Source: Sphingobium_A sp965228065 (GTDB lineage Bacteria > Pseudomonadota > Alphaproteobacteria > Sphingomonadales > Sphingomonadaceae). From it: 64,000 nt of DNA. Positions 57,549 through 64,000 of this stretch are shown here, one piece after another; position 1 is the first letter of the stretch; every line of letters starts with the position of its first letter. The position numbers and the translations under genes were made by a program. Below the pieces are notes generated by a model. The model saw nothing but the letters and a program-made list of their open reading frames with translations. It was not told where the DNA came from and made no database searches. The stretch lies in assembly GCA_965228065.1 (NCBI GenBank), contig OZ245788.1, positions 2,418,001 to 2,482,000 on the forward strand. The letters run 5' to 3'.

Positions 57549-57700
57549 TCACATTGCGCCGATATCGTTGCCTTCGGTGTCGAAGAAACGAATCGTCATT
57601 CCGACCGTCGGGATCGTGGTTCTGACGAAGGCGATCGTGCCGCCATGTGCCTCGACCGCAGCATGCACTGCACCCCAGATCGCCCGATGATGCCGCTCCG
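57549..57700 (-). pseudogene. Truncated VOC/glyoxalase family remnant
   Basis: On the minus strand the frame ends VHAAVEAHGGTIAFVRTTIP followed by TVGMTIRFFDTEGNDIGAM. This is the C-terminal strand pattern of VOC (glyoxalase/bleomycin resistance) proteins (HGG-x-x-P/TVG-x-x-x-x-F-x-D-x-E-G-N-x-x-G-x-M). The upstream part does not resemble the rest of a VOC protein and has no start with a ribosome site. It is best read as a decayed gene of which only the end remains. Confidence 0.5.
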
Positions 57701-57786
57701 GTTCATGCCGGCGCATTTTTTTTGGCCACATGCCGCTCTTACGAAACCTGATGCGTTGAAGCGTCTCCCAAGTAAGGAGTACCCCA

Positions 57787-58245
57787 ATGGCCGATACCAA
57801 TCACGATATCAGCACGCTCAACAGTTTGATCGCCAGCACGCTCGACAGCGTCGACGGCTATACCGAGGCGGCAAAAGACGCCGAGAGCGGTCGTTTCGGG
57901 GAGATATTCACCACGCGCGCACATGAACGCCGTCAGGTTGCGACGCAACTTCAGGCCGAAGTCGCGCGTCTGGGTGGCGATCCCGAAGATGACGGCACAG
58001 TGCTTGCGGGCGCACATCGCATGTTCCTGAACCTGAAGTCCGTGGTCACCGGCAAGGATGACAAGGCGATCGTCAACGAGGTCGAACGCGGCGAAGACCA
58101 TATCAAGGCCAAGTTCGAATCCGCGCTGGCTGACAACGTCCTGTCCCCCCTGGCTCGCGATGCCGTCCAGAAAGCATGGGTATCCGTGAAGCAAGGGCAT
58201 GATCAGATGCGCGACCTGAAGCATAGCCTGGAAGCTGCCAGCTAG
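57787..58245 (+). CDS. PA2169 family four-helix-bundle protein (DUF2383)
   Basis: This is a 152-residue soluble helical protein: ISTLNSLIASTLDSVDGYTE, then FGEIFTTRAHERRQVATQLQ and NEVERGEDHIKAKFESAL. The acidic pattern and E/H residues in the helices resemble ferritin-like bundles, and members are thought to be stress-related. The ATG at 57787 has AAGGAG 8 bases upstream. A hairpin with a 12-bp stem follows the stop. Confidence 0.85.
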   Translation: MADTNHDISTLNSLIASTLDSVDGYTEAAKDAESGRFGEIFTTRAHERRQVATQLQAEVARLGGDPEDDGTVLAGAHRMFLNLKSVVTGKDDKAIVNEVERGEDHIKAKFESALADNVLSPLARDAVQKAWVSVKQGHDQMRDLKHSLEAAS

Positions 58246-58256
58246 AGCGTTATTGC

Positions 58257-58293
58257 CCCATCGGCGGACGCGCTGCGCGCTTCCGCCGATGGG
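58257..58293 (+). terminator. Hairpin after the PA2169-family gene
   Basis: CCCATCGGCGGA and TCCGCCGATGGG form a perfect 12-bp stem around 13 bases, 12 bases past the stop. There is no T-run, so termination would be weak or Rho-assisted. Confidence 0.5.
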
Positions 58294-58405
58294 CTGAAAC
58301 TTCAGAGTGAATCACGTTTGCGCGAGCCACATTTTGCGCAACTCGCCACAATCGATCGACCTGCGCCGGGGCCTCTGGCTCGGCGCGCGTGTCTTCAACG
58401 CGGCA

Positions 58406-58600
58406 TCATGGTTCGGTGACGTCGGCAATCACCGCCTCAACCTTCGACTTGCGCGCTGCGAGCCGCAGCCAGGTTTGCGCGGCAGCGGCATGGATATTGG
58501 CGCGATGCGGCAGGGGTTCGGCTTCGGCGCGACGCATCTCCGCTTCGGCACGCGAGACAAGGACCGCATAGGTCTCGCGCAGCGGAATGGTCGCGCTCAA
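58406..58600 (-). CDS. Small hypothetical protein
   Basis: This 64-residue helical protein (MSATIPLRETYAVLVSRAEA ... RKSKVEAVIADVTEP) is soluble with no signal. It is coupled to its neighbour by an ATGA overlap at 58597-58600. I do not recognise a function. Coding status is supported by the coupling and by the matching small-protein gene upstream. Confidence 0.6.
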   Translation of the reverse strand: MSATIPLRETYAVLVSRAEAEMRRAEAEPLPHRANIHAAAAQTWLRLAARKSKVEAVIADVTEP

Positions 58601-58767
58601 TGGATCACCGCGCGCAGTTGCGGTTCCGTAACCCCATCGGCTTGTCGTTCATATTCGGCGGCGATCCGTTCATGCGCTTGGCGGGCGCATGAGTCGGTGG
58701 CCGCCTTGGCATGTTCGCGTTCCTCGCGGGCGCGTCTGCGGAAATAGTCTGGTGTATCTTCGGGCAT
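58597..58767 (-). CDS. Small hypothetical protein
   Basis: This 56-residue protein starts MPEDTPDYFRRRAREEREHA and has a helical body (CARQAHERIAAEYERQADGV). Proteins with the same DYFRRRA-xx-ER start are frequent in sphingomonads. The first gene of a two-gene unit, it overlaps the next by 4 bp. The ATG at 58767 is preferred over 58794 because the core motif starts there. Confidence 0.6.
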   Translation of the reverse strand: MPEDTPDYFRRRAREEREHAKAATDSCARQAHERIAAEYERQADGVTEPQLRAVIH

Positions 58768-58967
58768 AATGCCTGCTTCTCCGTCGCCCCCCAAGGCTCA
58801 AGAGTGTCATCCTTGGATGACGACGAGGTTTCTACACCGAAACGGATGCCGCGTCATTGACCTGGATCAATTGGACACAAGCCACTCTCTTTCTAGAGCG
58901 CAGCACGAACAGATGATATTGGCCGCGATTGCGGTGACGGCCGCGTCCGTTCTGGGGGAGTATGATG

Positions 58968-61900
58968 ATGCGCCGCGCCATTCGCCTGATGGGACCCGCA
59001 ATCTGCGCGGTGATATCGACGACTGTTCACGCAGCCGCGGAGGGGGCGTCTCCGCTGACCTTGCCTGTCGATCGCCAAATGGCTTTCGAGGTGAAGGAAG
59101 CGACCTGGATCGCGCCCGATCTGTCGCCCGACGGGCGCACGATCCTGTTCGACGTGCTCGGCGATATCTATGCGCTCGACGCGGGGGGCGGCACCGCGCG
59201 GCCAGTGTTGCGCGGCATGGCGTACGAGACGCAGCCGGTCTTTTCGCCCGATGGGCGGCAGTTCGCGTTCGTCAGCGACCGTTCGGGCGCGGCCAATTTG
59301 TGGATCGCCAATAGCGATGGCACCGGGCTGAAGCAGCTTTCGCGCGATGAGGGGGCCGCGATCTATTCATCGCCGGCCTGGTCTCCCGACGGGCGCTTCG
59401 TCTACGTCTCGCGCTCGATCCATGCCGATCTCGCATTCGAGATGATGATGTTCGATCGCGACGGCGGCGCCGGGGTGCAACTGACCAAGGCCAAGCCCAA
59501 TGGCGACGAGGGATTCGATCGGCGGATCAACGCGCTTGGCGCATCGCCGTCGCCCGATGGCCACTCTGTCTATTATGCACAGAAGACCGGTACGCTCTGG
59601 CACGATCGCTATCTGCCGTATTGGTCGATCGTCCGGCGGGATCTGCGCAGTGGCGCGGAGCAGACCGTTATCGCCTCGCCGGGCGGGGCGATGCGGCCGA
59701 TGCAGTCGCGCGACGGACACTATCTCGCTTATGCCAGCCGTGATGGCGTGCGTACCGGATTGCGCATCCGCGATCTCCGGACGGGCGAGGATCGCTGGAT
59801 CTCCGCCATCGATCATGACAGCCGGGAGGGCGGCTATTATGTCGATCTCGTCCCGCGCTTCAGTTTCGCCGCGGACGGCAAGTCGATCTTGCTGAGCGTG
59901 AATGGCGGCTTGTCGCGCATCGATCTGGCCAGCGGCAAGCCAGCGGAGATCCCCTTCATCGTGCCGGTTGCGCTCGATATCGGCCGACCCACCCGCGTGG
60001 CGCAGACGGTGGAGGACGGCCCCGTCTCCGTGCGGGTAATCCAGTCGCCCAGCCCTTCGCCCGATGGCCGCAACGTTGCCTTTTCCGCGCTTGGCCGGCT
60101 CTATACCCGTGCGCTGACACGGGACGGCGCAGCACGCGAAGTGTCGGGCGTCGAGGGCATGGCATTCCAGCCGAGCTGGTCTCCGGACGGTCGCATGCTC
60201 GTCTATGTCACCTGGACCGCGAGCGATGGCGGTCAGGTCTGGACGATCCCCGCAAACGGCGGCCGCCCGCGCCGGCTGACCCAGGTGCCTGCCATGTACA
60301 GCGAGCCGCAATTCTCGCCCGATGGACGCAGCATCGCGGCGCTGCGCGCCAATCACCGCGACCGGCTGCTCACCAATGACGAGATCTCGCAGAACCGTCA
60401 GACCGACATATTGCTGATGCCCGCGGCCGGCGGGTCGACGACATTGGTGACCAGCGGCCTGGGAATCCGTGCGCTCCAGTTCGACGTGCCGGATCGGCTG
60501 CGCTTCGTCGCGCCCGAAGGAACCAGCTCGGTCCGCCTCGACGGATCGGATCTGCGCCGCGACGTCGCGTTCAAGGCGCGCAACGGCAATCAATATTTCG
60601 CCGGCATGCCGGTGCCCGCGGAGGATGTGCGGATCAGCCCGCGTGGCGACCGCGCGCTGGTGAAGGCGGCGTCACAACTCTATCTGGTCGACATGCCCCC
60701 GGCCAATGCGGCGACAGGAACGATCGTCCGCCTGAATGCGTCCGGTGTCGCGCTCACCCGGCTGACGCGGGTCGGCGCCGATCATCTCGCCTGGAGTCGC
60801 GACGGTTCGACGATCCTCTGGTCGGTCGGCTCCACCATTCGCCGTGTCGAGATCGACGGACTGATCGGCACCGAACCTGGCACCGCGGAAAGCCGGGCGG
60901 AGAGTTTTCCGACGACGGTGACCCTGCCGCGCGACGTGCCCGAAGGCACGGTCGTGCTGCGCGGTGCGACGGTGGTGACGATGCGCGGCGACGAGGCGAT
61001 CGCCGGAGCCGATGTCGTCGTGACGGGCAACCGCATCGTTGCGGTCGGGCGCACCGGCGAGGTGACGGTGCCCGAGGGGGCGGCGATCCGCGATGTCGCC
61101 GGCAAGTTCATCGTGCCGGGCCTGGTCGATACTCATGCCCATTGGTTCGAGATCCGCCGTGGCCTGCTCGATCGCGGCCATTGGGATTTCCTCGCCAACC
61201 TGGCGTATGGCGTGACTTCGGGGCTGGAGGTGCAGCCCTTCACCAACGACGTGTTCGGATATCAGGACATGATCGACGCCGGGCTGATGATCGGCCCGCG
61301 CGCCTTTTCCACCGGCCCCGGCATCTTCGTGAATTCGGAGGTGAATTCAAAGGTCGATGCGCGCGACGTGCTCACCCGCTATCGCGACCATTATCGCACC
61401 CGCAACATCAAGTCGTACATGATCGGCAGCCGTCGCCAGCGCCAGTTCATGACCGAGGCGGCGGCGGAACTTGGCGTGATGCCGACGACCGAGGGGGCGA
61501 GCGACCTGACGCTCAACCTGACCCACGCGATCGACGGCTTCGCGGGCAACGAGCACAGCCTGCCCGTCACGCCGTTGCGCGACGACATCATCCAGCTCTA
61601 CGCCCGCACGCGGATCGGTTATTCGCCGACCTTCAACGTCATGTATGGGGGCATGCCCTCGATCGACGACCTGCTGATCCGCGACGATCCCAGCCGCGAT
61701 CCCAAGCTGCGCCGCTTCATTCCGGGCAGCGTGGTCGACGCGAAGATGCGCGGCCGCGAATGGTCCTCGCCGGACGACAGCCTCTATCCCGCCTTCGCCG
61801 CCGATGCGCTGCGCATCCAGCGGGCCGGCGGGTTGGTCGGCATCGGCAGCCATGGCGAACTTCAGGGGCTGGGCTATCATTACGAGATGCAGGCCTATGC

Positions 61901-62168
61901 CGCGGGCGGCGCGACCCCACACGAAGTGCTCCGCGCCGCGACGATCCTGTCGGCGGAGATCATCGGTCATGCCGGCGATATCGGCAGCATAGAGCCGGGC
62001 AAGCTGGCCGACCTGCTGGTGCTCGACGCCGATCCGCTGGCCGACATCCGCAATGCGCGCGTCATCGGCCAGGTGATGAAGAACGGCCGGATCTACGACG
62101 CGGCGACGCTCGATGAGGTCTGGCCGCGGGCGCGTCCGCTGCCGCAGCAATGGTTCCAGGGGCGGTAG
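58968..62168 (+). CDS. Amidohydrolase fused to WD40-like/TolB beta-propeller, secreted
   Basis: This is a protein of about 1066 residues. The signal peptide (MRRAIRLMGPAICAVISTTV) is followed by many PD40-type blades (WSPDGRFVYV, FSPDGRSIAAL and others) over residues about 40-640. The C-terminal amidohydrolase domain (about 660-1050) has GLVDTHAHWFEIRRG for metal binding and PGKLADLLVLDADPLADI for the small domain. Such proteins hydrolyse C-N bonds in the periplasm, perhaps on peptides guided by the propeller. Three tandem ATGs lie at 58962, 58965 and 58968. The GGGGGAG just upstream ends at 58960, so the third is best spaced. The neighbouring genes include another secreted amidohydrolase. 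Confidence 0.88.
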   Translation: MRRAIRLMGPAICAVISTTVHAAAEGASPLTLPVDRQMAFEVKEATWIAPDLSPDGRTILFDVLGDIYALDAGGGTARPVLRGMAYETQPVFSPDGRQFAFVSDRSGAANLWIANSDGTGLKQLSRDEGAAIYSSPAWSPDGRFVYVSRSIHADLAFEMMMFDRDGGAGVQLTKAKPNGDEGFDRRINALGASPSPDGHSVYYAQKTGTLWHDRYLPYWSIVRRDLRSGAEQTVIASPGGAMRPMQSRDGHYLAYASRDGVRTGLRIRDLRTGEDRWISAIDHDSREGGYYVDLVPRFSFAADGKSILLSVNGGLSRIDLASGKPAEIPFIVPVALDIGRPTRVAQTVEDGPVSVRVIQSPSPSPDGRNVAFSALGRLYTRALTRDGAAREVSGVEGMAFQPSWSPDGRMLVYVTWTASDGGQVWTIPANGGRPRRLTQVPAMYSEPQFSPDGRSIAALRANHRDRLLTNDEISQNRQTDILLMPAAGGSTTLVTSGLGIRALQFDVPDRLRFVAPEGTSSVRLDGSDLRRDVAFKARNGNQYFAGMPVPAEDVRISPRGDRALVKAASQLYLVDMPPANAATGTIVRLNASGVALTRLTRVGADHLAWSRDGSTILWSVGSTIRRVEIDGLIGTEPGTAESRAESFPTTVTLPRDVPEGTVVLRGATVVTMRGDEAIAGADVVVTGNRIVAVGRTGEVTVPEGAAIRDVAGKFIVPGLVDTHAHWFEIRRGLLDRGHWDFLANLAYGVTSGLEVQPFTNDVFGYQDMIDAGLMIGPRAFSTGPGIFVNSEVNSKVDARDVLTRYRDHYRTRNIKSYMIGSRRQRQFMTEAAAELGVMPTTEGASDLTLNLTHAIDGFAGNEHSLPVTPLRDDIIQLYARTRIGYSPTFNVMYGGMPSIDDLLIRDDPSRDPKLRRFIPGSVVDAKMRGREWSSPDDSLYPAFAADALRIQRAGGLVGIGSHGELQGLGYHYEMQAYAAGGATPHEVLRAATILSAEIIGHAGDIGSIEPGKLADLLVLDADPLADIRNARVIGQVMKNGRIYDAATLDEVWPRARPLPQQWFQGR

Positions 62169-62188
62169 GCGCTACAGTCAAGACTGCC

Positions 62189-62281
62189 CCCCCACGTCAC
62201 CCCAGCGCAGGCTGGGGTCTCCCAACCAGATCGAGCCATATTCTGTGGCAGACCCCAGCCTGCGCTGGGGTGACGTGGGGG
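62189..62281. repeat. REPIN-like long inverted repeat (CACCCCAGC family)
   Basis: Two perfect 32-bp arms, each containing CACCCCAGC GCAG GCTGGGGTCT or its complement, are separated by 29 bases. The arms are themselves palindromic. The core is different from the GCTCCAGC family repeats at 9092, 54164 and 63598, so a second family is present. Confidence 0.8.
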
Positions 62282-62303
62282 TAGAGAATGATCCCCGCTC
62301 AAC

Positions 62304-63035
62304 TCAAGGCAGCGCAGCACCCGTCCGCAGATCGATGATGCGATCGCGGTCGTAACCGATAACGCCCGGCATTGCGCTGATCCGGTCGATCATCGTGCCG
62401 TCGATATTGGGCAACCGGCCGGCTGCATGATAGACGGCTGGCACACGCGGCAATGCGGCAAGCGCGGCTGGTACCGCCTGACCCTCCGTGGCAGGCTCGA
62501 GCAAGATCGCACGAGTGTCGCGATTGCCCAGTAGCTTACGTGTCTCGCCCTTGCTGTCGGGCCGTTTGCCGTCCTTCGTCTCGCGCGCCAGGTTCCGGAT
62601 CGTGCCGAGATCGGTGATTGTTCCCGCACGCGCATCGAATTTCACCGTGCCCAAGCACAGGCAGTTGAGGAACGGCCCTTCCAGATGGAAGCGTGCCTTC
62701 TCGCCGTACAGCCAATAGGTGCCGGGCTTTACCGCAAGCAGGTGCGTGCGCGGCGGCCCCTTGTCGAAGGGGAGATAGGCGGCCAGATCGACCAGATCGG
62801 CAGGGTCGACGATCGGCAATCCGTCGGGGCCGCGCCTGCCGTCATCGTTTATGCGCACGAAGCGGAAGGCCAGGATATCGGTATTGCGGACCAGCAGATA
62901 GGCTGTCTCTGGTGCGATTGTCACAGCGACGCCGGCGCGGATGTGGCGGGCGATATCGGCATCGTTCTCGCGCGCGGCGACGGGCTGCGCCAGCACGGCG
63001 AGCAGCACCGCTGCATAGGTCATGATCCGCCTCAT
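62304..63035 (-). CDS. Hypothetical secreted protein
   Basis: This 243-residue protein has a signal peptide (IMTYAAVLLAVLAQPVAARE). The mature part contains APETAYLLVRNTDILAFRFV, LLAVKPGTYWLYGEKARFHL and CLCLGTVKFDARAGTITDLG, a beta-rich pattern with one CxC. I do not recognise a family. ATG 63035 overlaps the stop of the gene upstream (ATGA), so the two form an operon. Confidence 0.65.
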   Translation of the reverse strand: MRRIMTYAAVLLAVLAQPVAARENDADIARHIRAGVAVTIAPETAYLLVRNTDILAFRFVRINDDGRRGPDGLPIVDPADLVDLAAYLPFDKGPPRTHLLAVKPGTYWLYGEKARFHLEGPFLNCLCLGTVKFDARAGTITDLGTIRNLARETKDGKRPDSKGETRKLLGNRDTRAILLEPATEGQAVPAALAALPRVPAVYHAAGRLPNIDGTMIDRISAMPGVIGYDRDRIIDLRTGAALP

Positions 63036-63511
63036 TCGCCGAGATCCCTCGTTACCGGCGTCGCGCCCGCCGCGATCTTCGCCTGGATAAGCAGCGCGTC
63101 GTTGCCGGTCGCGATCCCGCGCCAGATCGTTTCGGTCAGGCCGTAGCGACCATAGCCCTTGAAGAACATGCAGCGGCGCAGGTTCACGCGTGCCAGCGCC
63201 CGACGATTGCCCGCCGCGATCGCGCCCGACAGGCCGGCCAGCGCCGCGCCACCGATCGCGGGATTGCCCGTGCCCGGCGTCAGCCCGTGCGCCAGCCCAT
63301 CGCATTGCCGGAGATCGGCGAGCGCGGTCTCGAAATCGGTGCCGGCGCGGTGGAAATAGAAATAGGCGTCATAGCGCGCTTCGTCCTTCGGGCCGGGCGT
63401 GAAGGACAGATCGGGGATCGTGATGGATGCCGGGTCGGACTGCGCGTGCGCGCCCGGCGCGATGGCGATCAGCGCGATCAATGCGGCGGTGAGCCGGTGC
63501 GGTTTCGGCAT
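63032..63511 (-). CDS. Hypothetical secreted protein
   Basis: This 159-residue protein has a signal peptide (RLTAALIALIAIAPGAHAQS). The mature part reads GPKDEARYDAYFYFHRAGTD and LRQCDGLAHGLTPGTGNPAI, then NLRRCMFFKGYGRYGLTETI, so two cysteines could bond. I know similar uncharacterised proteins from sphingomonads. First gene of the pair with the one at 62304-63035, joined by an ATGA overlap. Confidence 0.65.
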   Translation of the reverse strand: MPKPHRLTAALIALIAIAPGAHAQSDPASITIPDLSFTPGPKDEARYDAYFYFHRAGTDFETALADLRQCDGLAHGLTPGTGNPAIGGAALAGLSGAIAAGNRRALARVNLRRCMFFKGYGRYGLTETIWRGIATGNDALLIQAKIAAGATPVTRDLGE

Positions 63512-63597
63512 ATCGATTCCCCCTTGATGCGGCGGTTTTTAGGGCGGCTTCATGCGGCAGGGAAGAGTTTTGCAGTGTCGCCGTCGGCAATCTTCCA

Positions 63598-63692
63598 CTG
63601 TCGCTCCAGCGAAAGCTGGAGCCTATGCAGACTTGTCGCTCTCGCCGCATTGACCAGCATCGCATGGGCTCCAGCTTTCGCTGGAGCGACAG
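63598..63692. repeat. REPIN-like long inverted repeat (GCTCCAGC family)
   Basis: The left arm at 63598-63628 begins CTGTCGCTCCAGC GAAA GCTGGAGCC. The right arm at 63662-63692 is its complement with one mismatch over 31 bases. The right arm and flank (GCATCGCAT and GGCTCCAGC) also match the repeat at 54164-54255, so they are copies of one element. Confidence 0.8.
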
Positions 63693-63745
63693 GAAATTGG
63701 CCGTCATTGCTTCGCTTCGCTCGCAATGACGAATGAGAGTCGTCC

Positions 63746-64000
63746 TTATCTCACCGCAGGCAAAGGCACGGGCACATGCGCCGGTATATAGGGCCGGCCA
63801 TCCTGCAGCATCAGCCGGCCATTCACGAACGCCGTCCGCACCTTGGTCAGCGCGTCGAGATCCTGATCCGGATTGCCATCGATCACGATGATGTCAGCGA
63901 GCTTGCCGACTTCGATCGTGCCCAGCCGGTCGCTCATGCGCAGGATCTCGGAATTTGTCTTCGTCGCGGCGACCAGCGCCTCGCTGTTGGTATAGCCCAC
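63746..64000 (-). CDS. Amidohydrolase family protein, C-terminal end (truncated by window)
   Basis: The last 84 residues of a protein whose start lies beyond the window. They contain YTNSEALVAATKTNSEILRM, LGTIEVGKLADIIVIDGNPD and LTKVRTAFVNGRLM. This is the usual C-terminal part of amidohydrolase-superfamily enzymes, where GKLADIIVIDGNP is the small composite domain. The metal site is not in the window. Confidence 0.8.
   Translation of the reverse strand: MGYTNSEALVAATKTNSEILRMSDRLGTIEVGKLADIIVIDGNPDQDLDALTKVRTAFVNGRLMLQDGRPYIPAHVPVPLPAVR

Noticed and set aside
1..64000. CRISPR array, rRNA or tRNA genes
   Set aside because: I saw no spaced direct repeats of CRISPR type, no rRNA-like stretch and no recognisable tRNA T-arm and acceptor pairing.

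Overview
The window looks like a chromosomal stretch of an alphaproteobacterium of the Sphingomonadaceae, most likely Sphingomonas or a close relative. The basis is high GC coding sequence, a TonB-dependent receptor with an EILVTGSRI box, a UrcA-family protein, a MucR/Ros-type regulator, DUF2236 and PA2169-type proteins, many short secreted proteins, and dispersed hairpin repeats of the GCTCCAGC / CACCCCAGC kind. I saw no rRNA, tRNA or CRISPR array.

Layout. 1-2.2 kb: the end of a CocE/NonD hydrolase and an S9 prolyl-oligopeptidase-type enzyme. 2.2-6.2 kb (minus): a three-gene molybdenum hydroxylase (Mo subunit, 2Fe-2S subunit, triheme cytochrome c). 6.5-9.1 kb: NAD salvage from nicotinamide, a NadM-Nudix fusion followed by NadV. 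9.1-13.0 kb (minus): an ECF sigma factor, a vWA lipoprotein and a membrane TPR protein; the last two carry motifs like the TonB box of TonB-dependent receptors. 13.3-13.8 kb: a MucR-like regulator lacking the zinc cysteines. 14.3-18.6 kb: a small accessory block with a Cro/C1-type regulator, a primase-helicase, two short genes, two LexA-type boxes and a repeated operator-like motif.

18.7-40.8 kb is mostly housekeeping and envelope functions: UrcA, LysR, thioesterase, phosphatase, hydrolases, a patatin-like lipoprotein, an ECF sigma factor with a membrane partner, an M23 peptidase, PilZ, a beta-lactamase-like serine hydrolase, cardiolipin synthase, a tightly coupled operon ending in an HWE/HisKA_2 kinase and a lactate/malate dehydrogenase-like protein, an FG-GAP protein, and an SDR. 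40.9-46.6 kb is a TonB/FecI/FecR/TonB-dependent-receptor surface-signalling locus with a small opposite-strand gene in the gap. 47.4-50.1 kb: a secreted protein and an animal-type haem peroxidase behind an AT-rich leader. 50.2-53.3 kb: a DJ-1/PfpI protein with a two-component system. 53.4-64 kb: an enoyl-CoA hydratase, three amidohydrolases (one fused to a beta-propeller, one cut by the window edge), small stress-type proteins, and three REPIN-like long inverted repeats.

The two most promising candidates for something undescribed are the sigma/vWA/TPR group with TonB-box-like motifs and the LexA-box-flanked primase-helicase block. Product names rest on motif recognition by eye; no database search was run.
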